Source: Panonychus citri
Lineage: Eukaryota > Arthropoda > Arachnida > Trombidiformes > Tetranychidae
Assembly: GCF_014898815.1 (NCBI RefSeq)
Contig: NW_026515406.1
Span: forward strand, 930,001 to 994,000
Direction of reading: 5' to 3'
DNA: 64,000 nt
Position numbers and translations under genes: made by a program. How positions within the stretch are numbered: position 1 is the stretch's first letter; each line of letters begins with the position of its first letter. The notes beneath the pieces are model-generated. The model was not told the origin of the DNA. It saw nothing but the letters and a program-made list of their open reading frames with translations, and searched no databases. Shown one piece after another: positions 26,131 to 37,986 of this stretch.

Positions 26131-27601
26131 GAATTCGTGTTTTCTGACCAATGTGACTACTAATTACTTTCTTTTTCTGACTGAACAAGTTCAGTATGAT
26201 GCTCTTAACAATCTCTGAGCAAGAGAGAGGCAACTTTTTTCCTCGGTGGGAAATTTGGGTTTTCACCCAAAAAAATTTTTTCTTAATTTTCAGTATGTTA
26301 ACCAAAATTGGTCGTGGGTAAGCCAAGGTTAGACTTCCTAACCTTATGCACATAACGGTTGTACCGTTTGACCAAAAAAGATTTCGAATACATTGGTCAG
26401 AAAACACGGAAACTTAAAATTTTCAATTAAACAATTAAGTGAATAGAGTTCGTGTTTTCTGACCAATGTGACTACTAATTACTTTCTTTTTCTGACTGAA
26501 CAAGTTCAGTATGATGCTCTTAACAATCTCTGAGCAAGAGAGAGGCAACTTTTTTCCTCGGTGGGAAATTTGGGTTTTCACCCAAAAAAATTTTTTTCTT
26601 AATTTTCAGTATGTTAACCAAAATTGGTCGTGGGTGGAAAAGCCTAAGGGACTTCCTAACCTTATGCACATAACGGTTGTACCGTTTGACCAAAAAAGAC
26701 TTCGAAAATAAACATTGGTCAGAAAACACGGAAACTTAAAAATTTCAATTAAACAATTAAGTGAATAGAGTTCGTGTTTTCTGACCAATGACTACTAATT
26801 ACTTTCTTTTCTGACTGAACAAGTTCAGTATGATGCTCTTAACAATCTCTGAGCAAGAGAGAGGCAACTTTTTCCTCGTGGGAAATTTGGGTTTCACCCA
26901 AAAAATTTTTTCTTAATTTTCAGTATGTTAACCAAAATTGGTCGTGGGTGGAAAAGCTAAGGTTAGACTTCCTAACCTTATGCACATAACAGTTGTACCG
27001 TTTGACCAAAAAAGACTTCGAAAATACATTGGTCAGAAAACACGGAAACTTAAAAATTTTCAATTAAACAATTAAGTGAATAGAGTTCGTGTTTTCTGAC
27101 CAATGTGACTACTAATTACTTTCTTTTTCTGACTGAACAAGTTCAGTATGATGCTCTTAACAATCTCTGAGCAAGAGAGAGGCAACTTTTTTCCTCGGTA
27201 GGAAATTTGGGTTTTCACCCAAAAAAATTTTTTTCTTAATTTTCAGTATGTTAACCAAAATTGGTCGTGGGTGGAAAAGCCTAAGGTTAGACTTCCTAAC
27301 CTTAAGTGCACATAACGGTTGTACCGTTTGACCAAAAAAGATTCGAGAAAATACATTGGTCAGAAAACACGGAAACTTAAAAATTTTCAATTAAACAATT
27401 AAGTGAATAGAGTTCGTGTTTTCTGACCAATGTGACTACTAATTACTTTCTTTTTCTGACTGAACAAGTTCAGTATGATGCTCTTAACAATCTCTGAGCA
27501 AGAGAGAGGCAACTTTTTTCCTCGGTGGGAAATTTGGGTTTTCACCCAAAAAATTTTTTTCTTAATTTTCTGTAGGATAAAGTGAATAGAGTTCGTGTTT
27601 A
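26131..27601. repeat. Satellite array A: five monomers of about 315-327 bp
   Basis: Monomers begin with CGTGTTTTCTGACCAATG at 26136, 26451, 26773, 27088 and 27415. The first four end with the inverted copy CATTGGTCAGAAAACACG. The fifth is cut off near 27571 and followed by a fragment of the next junction. The copies are nearly identical apart from small indels. Array A shares its palindromic blocks with array B but differs in the sequence between them. Confidence 0.95.
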
Positions 27602-27952
27602 AAATAATCCTTAATAATGAAACTGTTAGTATCTCTAACATAAGATTTTAAATTTGCACAGTCATATAAGATGCGAGAATCTTCATTAAGTGTTGAAAAT
27701 ATCCACAGATTAGATTGCTTTTCTTAAACACCCCTTTAAATAAAATCTCATTTTGTCTTATTTTCATATTGGATATTATTCGCAATTACTTCGGATGATT
27801 TTCGTTTAATAAAAAGAAATCATTGGTATCATTTTTATCTATTTACATTTCATTTTTCTTATTGTCAAGTTCAAATTGTTGTTATATCTTTGCTTTGGTT
27901 GTTAACTATTGATAACTTTTTTGAGTTTCGAACCTCGATTTCATCTTGATCA

Positions 27953-28238
27953 ATGGAAAAGATTACAATGGTAAGATATATCATTGATATTGAACCAATT
28001 AATTACAATCATGTTTTTCATCTAGAAATGTGGATATTGTGAAAATAACTTCAACAGTGTTGAAGAACTATTTCTTCATGTCTGTGATGGCTACGACAAT
28101 GAAGTACGACACTTTGAGGTAGACACCGAAGTTCCAATGAAAGTCGATGCGACTTTGAGAAAGAAAAGAGGAAGACCAAGAAAGATTCCAAGTGATGATG
28201 TTGTAGTCGAAAAGAAGAAAATTAAGAAAAACCCTTGA
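27953..28238 (+). CDS. Small C2H2 zinc-finger + AT-hook protein
   Basis: Two-exon reading: 27953-27970 (MEKITM) with donor GTAAGA, then 28026-28238 after a TCTAG acceptor, phase 0, 76 residues. Exon 2 starts with one finger (CGYCENNFNSVEELFLHVC, a C2HC/C2H2-type spacing) and then a canonical AT-hook, KKRGRPRKIP, followed by a lysine-rich tail. This suggests a chromatin or AT-rich-DNA binding protein. It lies between the two satellite arrays and is on the same strand as the Helitron replicase. Just after the stop, the adjacent frame stays open for about 30 more codons, so a longer product by frameshift or splicing is possible. I do not recognise a named family. Confidence 0.55.
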
Positions 28239-28361
28239 ATAGAATTGTCAGTGAAAACGATGATTGTAATGAAATTTTTTCTCAAATGAAAAGAATAAAA
28301 TTCGATAAGGCAATTTATATATCAATGCTCTCTTAATGTTTATTTTTCTTTCCATGATCAG

Positions 28362-28607
28362 AGTCTAGCTGAAGCTATTATAGTGGAGGATAAATTGGTA
28401 AGAAAATATCGAAAATTGGTCAATTTTCATAAGTATTTTTGGAATATTCGAAAAGTTCTTAGATACAACATTTTCTATATGAAGAAATTGATACGCAGAG
28501 CTTTCATTTATGGTCATAATCGCTTGACGATGAGTTTCAGAAGCTATTTATACATAATCTCAGATATAAAAGAAATCGAAAGATATTTGGAAAAGCAACA
28601 AATTTAG
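28362..28607 (+). CDS. Unidentified short basic ORF, possible downstream exon
   Basis: An open frame follows a TGATCAG acceptor-like site. It encodes about 81 residues, rich in Lys, Arg, Tyr and Phe, of predicted helical character, ending at the TAG at 28605. The Met at 28383 is one possible start. It may be a 3' exon of the zinc-finger/AT-hook gene upstream or an independent accessory ORF of the Helitron. No motif or family is recognised, and chance coding cannot be excluded at this length. Confidence 0.3.
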   Translation, partial: SLAEAIIVEDKLVRKYRKLVNFHKYFWNIRKVLRYNIFYMKKLIRRAFIYGHNRLTMSFRSYLYIISDIKEIERYLEKQQI

Positions 28608-28805
28608 ATTTTCGACTGGTATATTATTCTTGAGAGCTAATAAATGGATTAAATACCATTTCTCTTACACAAGATATGATAAAATATTTAACCGTATGAA
28701 AATTTGACTCGATTCACTATAACATCCGGACAATAAACATTAACATTCTCATTTAAATTTCATTTCAAACTGTTTACCTTTTAAAAAAGTGACTTTCCGT
28801 TGAAA

Positions 28806-28832
28806 ATGGACTCAGTGTCTTCAATTCGACAG
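28806..28832 (+). other. Candidate first coding exon of the Helitron replicase
   Basis: ATG plus eight codons (MDSVSSIRQ) run directly into a donor, CAG|GTAACA. Phase 0 matches the acceptor CCTCAG at 34632-34637, after which the frame reads PCRGRPRSRN and continues into the Rep domain. If real, the intron is 28833-34637. The exon is very short and rests on splice logic only. Confidence 0.45.
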
Positions 28833-28914
28833 GTAACAATTATCACTAATTTGCTCGGATTATAACGCATGTTAATAAAAGTTACATATCCATGAACTTT
28901 TGAAGTCTTTTGCA

Positions 28915-31900
28915 GTTGAATAGAGTTCGTGTTTTCTGACCAATGTGACCACTTATTACTATCTTTTTCTGTCTTAATATAATCTAATTGATGCTCTTAA
29001 CAATCTAAGAGCATCAAACAAACAAACTTTTCTCTCCTCTTGATTTTGAGTTTTCATCCCAAAAAACTTTGTCTTTTTTTCACGTCAGTAAACCAAAATT
29101 GGTCGTGGGTGCTCAAGCCTAAGGTTAGGCCTTCTAACCTTAGGTGCACATAACGGTTGTACCGTTTGACCAGAAAAAAGACTTCAGTAAACATTGGTCA
29201 GAAAACACGGAAACTTGAAGAATTTCAATTAGATGATTAATTGAATAGAGTTCGTGTTTTCTGACCAATGTGACCACTTATTACTATCTTTTTCTGTCTT
29301 AATATAATCTAATTGATGCTCATAACAATCTAAGAGCATCAAACAAACAAACTTTTCTCCTCTTGATTTTGAGTTTTCATCCCAAAAACTTTGTCTTTTT
29401 CACGTCAGTAAACCAAAATTGGTCGTGGTGCTGCTCAAGGTTAGCCTTCTAACCTTAGGTGCACATAACGGTTGTACTGTTTGACCAGAAAAGATTGAGG
29501 AACATATTGGTCAGAAAACACGGAAACTTGAAGAATTTCAATTAGATGATTAATTGAATAGATTTTGTGTTTTCTGACCAATGTGACCACTTATTATTCT
29601 TTTTCTGTCTTAATATAATCTAATTGATGCTCATAACAATCTAAGAGCATCAAACAAACAAACTTTTCTCCTCTTGATTTTGAGTTTTCATCCCAAAAAC
29701 TTTGTCTTTTTCACGTCAGTAAACCAAAATTGGTCGGAAGCTGCTCAAGGTTAGGCCTTCTAACCTTAGGTGCACATAACGGTTGTACTGTTTGACCAGA
29801 AAAGATTGAGTGGTACATTGGTCAGAAAACACGGAAACTTGAAGAATTTCAATAAGATGATTAATTGAATAGATTTTGTGTTTTCTGACCAATGTGACCA
29901 CTTATTACTATCTTTTCTGTCTTAATATAATCTAATTGATGCTCATAATCTAAGAGCATCAAACAAACAAACTTTTCTCCTCTTGATTTTGAGTTTTCAT
30001 CCCAAAAACTTTGTCTTTTTCACGTCAGTAAACCAAAATTGGTCGTGGGTGCTCTGCTCAAGGTTAGGCCTTCTAACCTTAGGTGCACATAACGGTTGTA
30101 CCGTTTGACCAGAAAAGACTTCGAGTGGAACATTGGTCAGAAAACACGGAAACTTGAAGAATTTCAATTAGATGATTAATTGAATAGAGTTCGTGTTTTC
30201 TGACCAATGACCACTTATTACTATCTTTTCTGTCTTAATATAATCTAATTGATGCTCTTAACAATCTAAAAGCATCAAACAAACAAACTTTCTCTCCTCT
30301 TGATTTTGAGTTTTCATCCCAAAAACTTTGTCTTTTTTCACGTCAGTAAACCAAAATTGGTCGTGGTGTCAAGCCTCAAGGTTAGCCTTCTAACCTTAGG
30401 TGCACATAACGGTTGTACTGTTTGACCAGAAAAGATTGAGGAATACATTGGTCAGAAAACACGGAAACTTGAAGAATTTCAATTAGATGATTAATTGAAT
30501 AGAGTTCGTGTTTTCTGACCAATGTGACCACTTATTACTATCTTTTCTGTCTTATATAATTGATGCTCATAACAATCTAAGAGCATCAAAACAAACTTTT
30601 CTCCTCTTGATTTTGAGTTTTCATCCCAAAAACTTTGTCTTTTTTCACGTCAGTAAACCAAAATTGGTCGGGGGTTTCAAGCCCAAGGTTAGCCTTCTAA
30701 CCTTAGGTGCACATAACGGTTGTACCGTTTGACCAGAAAAGATTGAGTAATCACATTGGTCAGAAAACACGGAACTTGAAGAATTTCAATTAGATGATTA
30801 ATTGAATAGAGTTCGTGTTTTCTGACCAATGTGACCACTTATTACTATCTTTTTCTGTCTTAATATAATCTAATTGATGCTCATAACAATCTAAGAGCAT
30901 CAAACAAACAAACTTTTCTCCTCTTGATTTTGAGTTTTCATCCCAAAAACTTTGTCTTTTTTCACGTCAGTAAACCAAAATTGGTCGTGGGTGTCAAGCC
31001 CAAGGTTAGCCTTCTAACCTTAGGTGCACATAACGGTTGTACTGTTTGACCAGAAAAGATTGAGTGGAATGATTGGTCAGAAAACACGGAAACTTGAAGA
31101 ATTTCAATTAGATGATTAATTGAATAGAGTTCGTGTTTTCTGACCAATGACTTATTACTATCTTTTCTGTCTTAATATAATCTAATTGATGCTCATAACA
31201 ATCTAAGAGCATCAAACAAACAAACTCTTTCTCTTGATTTTGAGTTTTCATCCCAAAAACTTTGTCTTTTTTCACGTCAGTAAACCAAAATTGGTTTGGT
31301 GTTGTTTCTAAGGTTAGGCCTTCAACTTAGACTTATTTCATTGGAAAACACGGAAACTTGAAGAATTTCAATTAGATGATTAATTGAATAGATGTTTTCT
31401 GACCAATGTGACCACTTATTACTATCTTTTCTGTCTTAATATAATCTAATTGATGCTCATAACAATCTAAGAGCATCAAACAAACAAACTTTTCTCCTCT
31501 TGATTTTGAGTTTTCATCCCAAAAACTTTGTCTTTTTTCGTCAGTAAACCAAAATTGGTCAGGTTCAAGCCAAGGTTAGCCTTCTAACCTTAGGTGCACA
31601 TAACGGTTGTACTGTTTGACCAAAAAAGATTGAGGAAACATTGGTCAGAAAACACGGAAACTTGAAGAATTTCAATTAGATGATTAATTGAATAGAGTTC
31701 TTTCTGACCAATGTGACCACTTATTACTATCTTTTTCTGTCTTAATATAATCTAATTGATGCTCATAACAATCTAAGAGCATCAAACAAACAAACTTTTC
31801 TCTCCTCTTGATTTTGAGTTTTCATCCCAAAAAACTTTGTCTTTTTTTCACGTCAGTAAACCAAAATTGGTCGTGGGGCTCAAGCTCAAGGTTAGGCCTT

Positions 31901-34593
31901 CTAACCTTAGGGTACATAACGGTTGTACCGTTTGACCAGAAAAGATTGAGGAATGGATTGGTCAGAAAACACGGAAACTTGAAGAATTTCAATTAGATGA
32001 TTAATTGAATAGAGTTCGTGTTTTCTGACCAATGTGACCACTTATTACTATCTTTTTCTGTCTTAATATAATCTAATTGATGCTCATAACAATCTAAGAG
32101 CATCAAACAAACAAACTTTTCTCTCCTCTTGATTTTGAGTTTCATCCCAAAAACTTTGTCTTTTTTCGTCAGTAAACCAAAATTGGTCGTGGTGCTCAAG
32201 CCTAGGTTAGCCTTCTAACCTTAGGTGCACATAACGGTTGTACCGTTTGACTGAAAAGACTTCGAGTGGAACACATTGGTCAGAAAACACGGAAACTTGA
32301 AGAATTTCAATTAGATGATTAATTGAATAGAGTTCGTGTTTTCTGACCAATGTGACCACTTATTACTATCTTTTTCTGTCTTAATATAATCTAATTGATG
32401 CTCATAACAATCTAAGAGCATCAAACAAACAAACTTTTCTCTCCTCTTGATTTTGAGTTTTCATCCCAAAAAACTTTGTCTTTTTTTCACGTCAGTAAAC
32501 CAAAATTGGTCGGTGTTTCCTCCTTAGGCCTTCTAACCTTAGGTGCACATAAGTTGTACCGTTTGACCAGAAAAAGATTGAGGAAGTCACATTGGTCAGA
32601 AACACGGAAACTTGAAGAATTTCAATTAGATGATTAATTGAATAGATTTTGTGTTTTCACCAATGTGACCACTTATTACTATCTTTTTCTTAATATATCT
32701 AATTGATGCTTAACAATCTAAGAGCATCAAACAAACAAACTTTCTCTCCTCTTGATTTTGAGTTTTCATCCCAAAAACTTTGTCTTTTTCACGTCAGTAA
32801 ACCAAAATTGGTCGGGGTGCTGCCTGTTAGCCTTCTAACCTTAGGTGCACATAACGGTTGTACCGTTTGACCAGAAAAAGATTGAGGAACAGATTGGTCA
32901 GAAACACGGAAACTTGAAGAATTTCAATTAGATGATTAATTGAATAGAGTTCGTGTTTTCTGACCAATGTGACCACTATTACTATCTTTTCTGTCTTAAT
33001 CTAATTGATGCTCATAACAATCTAAGAGCATCAAACAAACAAACTTTTCTCTCCTCTTGATTTTGAGTTTTCATCCCAAAAACTTTGTCTTTTTTCACGT
33101 CAGTAAACCAAAATTGGTCGTGCTTCAAAGGTTGCCTTCTAACCTTAGGTGCACATAACGGTTGTACTGTTTGACCAGAAAAAGACTTCGAGGAAATACA
33201 TTGGTCAGAAAACACGGAAACTTGAAGAATTTCAATTAGATGATTAATTGAATAGAGTCTTTCTATCTTTCTGTCTTAATATAATCTAATTGATGCTCAT
33301 AACAATCTAAGAGCATCAAACAAACAAACTTTCTCCTCTTGATTTTGAGTTTTCATCCCAAAAACTTTGTCTTTTTCACGTCAGTAAACCAAAATTGGTC
33401 GTGGGTGCTCAAGCCTAAGTAGGCCTTCTAACCTTAGGGTACATAACGGTTGTACCGTTTGACCAGAAAAGATTGAGGAATACATTGGTCAGAAAACACG
33501 GAAACTTGAAGAATTTCAATTAGATGATTAATTGAATAGAGTTCGTGTTTTCTGACCAATGTGACCACTTATTACTATCTTTTTCTGTCTTAATATAATC
33601 TAATTGATGCTCTTAACAATCTAAAAGCATCAAACAAACAAACTTTTCTCTCCTCTTGATTTTGAGTTTTCATCCCAAAAAACTTTGTCTTTTTTTCACG
33701 TCAGTAAACCAAAATTGGTCGTGGTGTGCCAAGCCTAAGGTTAGCCTTCTAACCTTAGGTGCACATAACGGTTGTACCGTTTGACCAGAAAAAAGACTTC
33801 GAAGTGGTCACATTGGTCAGAAAACACGGAAACTTGAAGAATTTCAATTAGATGATTAATTGAATAGATTTTGTGTTTTCTGACCAATGTGACCACTTAT
33901 TACTATCTTTTTCTGTCTTAATATAATCTAATTGATGCTCTTAACAATCTAAGAGCATCAAACAAACAAACTTTTCTCTCCTCTTGATTTTGAGTTTTCA
34001 TCCCAAAAAACTTTGTCTTTTTTTCACGTCAGTAAACCAAAATTGGTCGTGGGTCAAGCCTAAGGTTAGGCCTTCTAACCTTAGGTGCACATAACGGTTG
34101 TACTGTTTGACCAGAAAAAGATTTTGAGTCACATTGGTCAGGAAACACGGAAACTTGAAGAATTTCAATTAGATGATTAATTGAATAGATTTTGTGTTTT
34201 CAATGTGACCACTTATTACTATCTTTTTCTGTCTTAATATAATCTAATTGATGCTCTTAACAATCTAAGAGCATCAAACAAACAAACTTTTCTCTCCTCT
34301 TGATTTTGAGTTTTCATCCCAAAAAACTTTGTCTTTTTTTCACGTCAGTAAACCAAAATTGGTCGTGGGTGCTCAAGCCTAAGGTTAGGCCTTCTAACCT
34401 TAGGTGCACATAACGGTTGTACCGTTTGACCAGAAAAAAGACTTCGAAGTGGTCACATTGGTCAGAAAACACGGAAACTTGAAGAATTTCAATTAGATGA
34501 TTAATTGAATAGAGTTCGTGTTTTCTGACCAATGTGACCACTTATTACTATCTTTTTCTGTCTTAATATAATCTAATTGATGCTCTTAACAAT
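28915..34593. repeat. Satellite array B: about 19 monomers of about 310 bp
   Basis: Left inverted-repeat starts are at about 28929, 29253, 29566, 29876, 30192, 30507, 30813, 31132, 31392, 31699, 32017, 32335, 32650, 32952, 33258, 33544, 33870, 34192 and 34517. The last copy is truncated at 34593. Each unit contains the 18-bp terminal inverted repeat pair; a GATGCTCTTA/TAAGAGCATC stem; ACCAA/TTGGT; AAGGTTAG/CTAACCTT; and AACGGT/ACCGTT. Units are separated by a conserved spacer of about 40 bp. The copies at 31132-31390 and 33258 are partly degraded. Small indels are frequent between copies. Confidence 0.95.
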
Positions 34594-34637
34594 TCTTCTT
34601 GCTATCATAATGTATTATTTGTTTTGTACTTCCTCAG

Positions 34638-37600
34638 CCATGTAGAGGTAGACCACGCTCACGAAATACAAGTATTAGACAGAATGATGTTCGTAGGTAC
34701 AGATATGATAGGAGACGGAGAAATACCGATAATACTTCAAATCATCCAGGATATTACGCAGCATTCGAACAAAACTTTTCTTTCTCATCTAATCTTGGAA
34801 TAAAAAATGTCAAGTGTATATTTTGTGGTGCTTTCAATTTCGACTTTGAACGAACAGGTCGAGATAAGAATTTCAGTATTTGTTGTCAGAAAAATAAAGT
34901 TAAACTTGAGTTACCTCCATATTCACAGACATTAAAAAATCTGCTATTGGATAATCACCCACTCTCATCACTTCAGAGATAAAATTCGCCAGTATAATTG
35001 TGCCTTCTCATTCATCACTTTCAGTGCCAAAGTTCAGAATATTCCTACACGTGGACCTTATTGCTTCAAGATCGGTGACACGGTTCATCATTTAATAAGT
35101 TCTCTTGAAAATCAGCGATTAGGTGGACAGGTCTATATTCTGGATTTAGAAGAAGCTTACAATGTTAGATCATCGCATCAAGCCAATTCAGGCTTAAAAC
35201 GTGAGCTAATGAACATGTTACATGAAGAATTTCTCACTATAAACCCATACGCGAGAACTTATAAAAACATGTCAATTATCCAACAACGAGAGGAAGAAAT
35301 GGCACGTTTGCTTGGATCACCAATCAAAGTCTATGGAATTGAGTTTTTCACTGATTCAAATGATAATCGAGGCCGTGGAAATTTGCCAAACATCTCAGAA
35401 ATCGCTGCAGTTTTTGAGACTGATGAAGGTACGCCACCAAATAGTCGAAATTTGAGAGTATATCCTGTAGGCGAAGCTCCTAGAATAATCTCACATTTAA
35501 GTCCTCACCTTGATCCTATGGCATATCCTATCATTTGGCCTTATGGGCAACAAGGTTGGTCCCCTTTTTTGATTCATAATAATTCCCGCAGAACTTCAAC
35601 TCGAACAAAACTCACTTTGAGAGAGTTTGCCTGTTATAGATTTTCAGACAGAGAAAATCACTTCAATGCGGCGAATCATTGTGGTAAATTAACTCAACAA
35701 CTTTACGTGGATATTTATGTAAGGTACGAAGGACTCAGACTATTTTGGATCAGAAAAAATCAGGACAAACTTCGCGTTGAAACATATGCTGGGTTATTAG
35801 ATTTCGTTTCAGGAACTTCTGAAGCACAAAGTTCAAGAGCTGGTCGCAGAGTAATTCTACCATCTTCTTTCACTGGAAGCCCTAGAAATATGTTCACAAG
35901 GTACCAGGATGCAATGGCAGTGGTGAGACATTGTGGTAAGCCAGATTATTTTATAACCATGACCTGCAATCCAAATTGGCCTAAAATCACTGGATCAATT
36001 TTACCAAATGAGAAATGGTTCGATCGTCCAGACATTACTGTTCGTGTTTTCAACGGAAAAGTGGAAGAAATGAAAAATTTACTATTGAAAAATAAAATAT
36101 TTGGTCAAGTAACATCTTTGATTTGTGTAATAGAGTTTCAAAAACGTGGTTTGCCACATTTACACTTACTACTCAATGTTTCAAATCACTGTAAGCCAAG
36201 AGAAATTGAACAAATTGATTCTGTTGTTTGCGCTGAAATTCCTGACCCAGTAGCAGATCCTGAGCTATTCAACTTGGTAACTTCTCATATGATCCATGGT
36301 CCGTGTGGTATTGTAGATAACTCTTCTCAATGTTTGGACGATGAAGGTAACTGTACAAAAAAATTTCCAAAACCATACCAGGAGCAAACTCAGATCAGTG
36401 AAAGGGGTTATCCTCTCTATCGACGCCAGAACACCAATCAAAGATACCCACACAGGACGGGTGGGGTCACTGTCGATGTAGATAACAGCTGGGTTGTTCC
36501 ATATAATAAATTTCTTATCAAGTATTTCAAGTGCCATATAAATGTGGAAATTTGTTGTACCATCAAAGCGATGAAATATTTATACAAATATGTTTACAAA
36601 GGTTATGATCAATCAAACATACGAGTAATAAGTGAGGATGAAAATGGGGTTATTGATGAAATTGATACGTTTCTCAAATCAAGATACGTTGGCCCGACTG
36701 AAGCTGCTCATCGTCTATTTGCTCTTCCAATGTACTTCAATACACATACAGTAGTATCCTTACCAGTGCATCTCCCAAATCAACACTTCATAACTTTTCA
36801 GGACACAAATGAATTAAACGCAGCAGCAGCAGCAACCAGACACACCAAACTAACAGCTTGGTTTGAATTGAACAATCTTTATGATGATGTTCCTATTTAT
36901 CCTCAAGTGCCGACTCAATTTGTTTGGTTTGATAATAAGTGGAATAAAAGAGTTTACAGTGTGAGTGACGTTATTGGAAGACTACACATTGTCCCACCAA
37001 ATCAATCTGAACGATTTGCACTTCGCTTACTTTTATTGAATGTAGCTGGAGCTAAAAGCTTCATTGATTTACGAACACACAACAATGAAATTCATGGATC
37101 ATTTCAGTCTGCAGCCAGATCACGTGGATTAATCGAAGATGATAGTGAGTGGGTAAATTGTCTCCAGGAGTTGGTAACTGTTTGTTTTCCAAAACAACTG
37201 AGAGAAACTTTTTCTTACATTTTGTTATTCAGCAATCCTGCAAATGCTAAAGAACTTTTCGAACAATTCAAATCACACTTTTGTGAAGATTTTCTTAGAG
37301 AATTCAATCAACAAGTTTCTGAAAAACTTGCCTTGGATCATATTCAGAGCATTCTCGATGTTCATCAAAAGTCTTTACATGAATTTGGAATAGAACATCA
37401 CAATAATAATGCCTCGGATATACATGTTCCTATGAGCTCAAGTCGAAGGCAATCTTACTTGAATGAGTCAATTAATTTTTACAATAGTGCCAACAATGAA
37501 CAAAAATTTTGTATTGATACCATTCTCAAAACTATCGAAAACACCAACCCCGATACATGGTCTAAGGCTTATTTCATCGATGGTCCAGGTGGGACTGGTA

Positions 37601-37986
37601 AAACATCAATATATAATTATTTGATAAAACATTTAACCGCCAATAACAAAACTGTCGTTGCTGTAGCTTGGACAGGTACTGCTGCGACATTATTGGTGAA
37701 TGGTAGGACTTCACATTCCAGGTTTGGCCTACCACTAAACCTAAATGAAACCTCCGTATCTTCTATCTCAGCTCAAAGTCATAAGGCTGAAATTTTGAGA
37801 TCAGCTGAACTTATTCTCTGGGATGAAGCTTCAATGATACCTAATACAGCGCTCAAGATAGTTAATGATCTATTCAAAGATATTATGTCATCTGAAAAAC
37901 CGTTTGGGGGTAAAACGATTGTTTTAGGTGGTGATTTTCGACAAATATTGCCAGTTTGTCCTCATGGGGCAAAATTCCGACCCTGA
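34638..37986 (+). CDS. Helitron Rep (HUH) domain and helicase N-terminal half, frameshifted
   Basis: Rolling-circle transposase of the Helitron class. The segment 34638-34982 encodes a basic start with CRGRPRSRN, then the Helitron N-terminal zinc-binding region (CIFCGAF...CCQKNKVKLELPPY), and stops at TAA 34980. The next residues (HFRDKIRQYNCAFSF, from 34969) are in the +1 frame and stay open to 37986. That second part carries the HUH motif in FQKRGLPHLHLLLNV, the tyrosine region MKYLYKYVYKGYD and RYVGPTEAAHRLF. The helicase then begins: Walker A GPGGTGKTS, Walker B LILWDEAS and motif GGDFRQILPV. A frameshift near 37975-37985 ends the frame. The element is therefore probably non-autonomous as assembled, although only two indels separate it from an intact gene. 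Confidence 0.88.

Noticed and set aside
26117..34541. Many 60-96-codon minus- and plus-strand open frames with a shared peptide in the repeat arrays
   Set aside because: They recur because the satellite monomer recurs. They start and stop at different points in each copy, are broken by the frequent small indels and match no domain.
26131..34593. CRISPR-like array
   Set aside because: The repeat unit is over 300 bp with conserved internal sequence, not a short repeat with unique spacers. The context is a eukaryotic genome with a Helitron.
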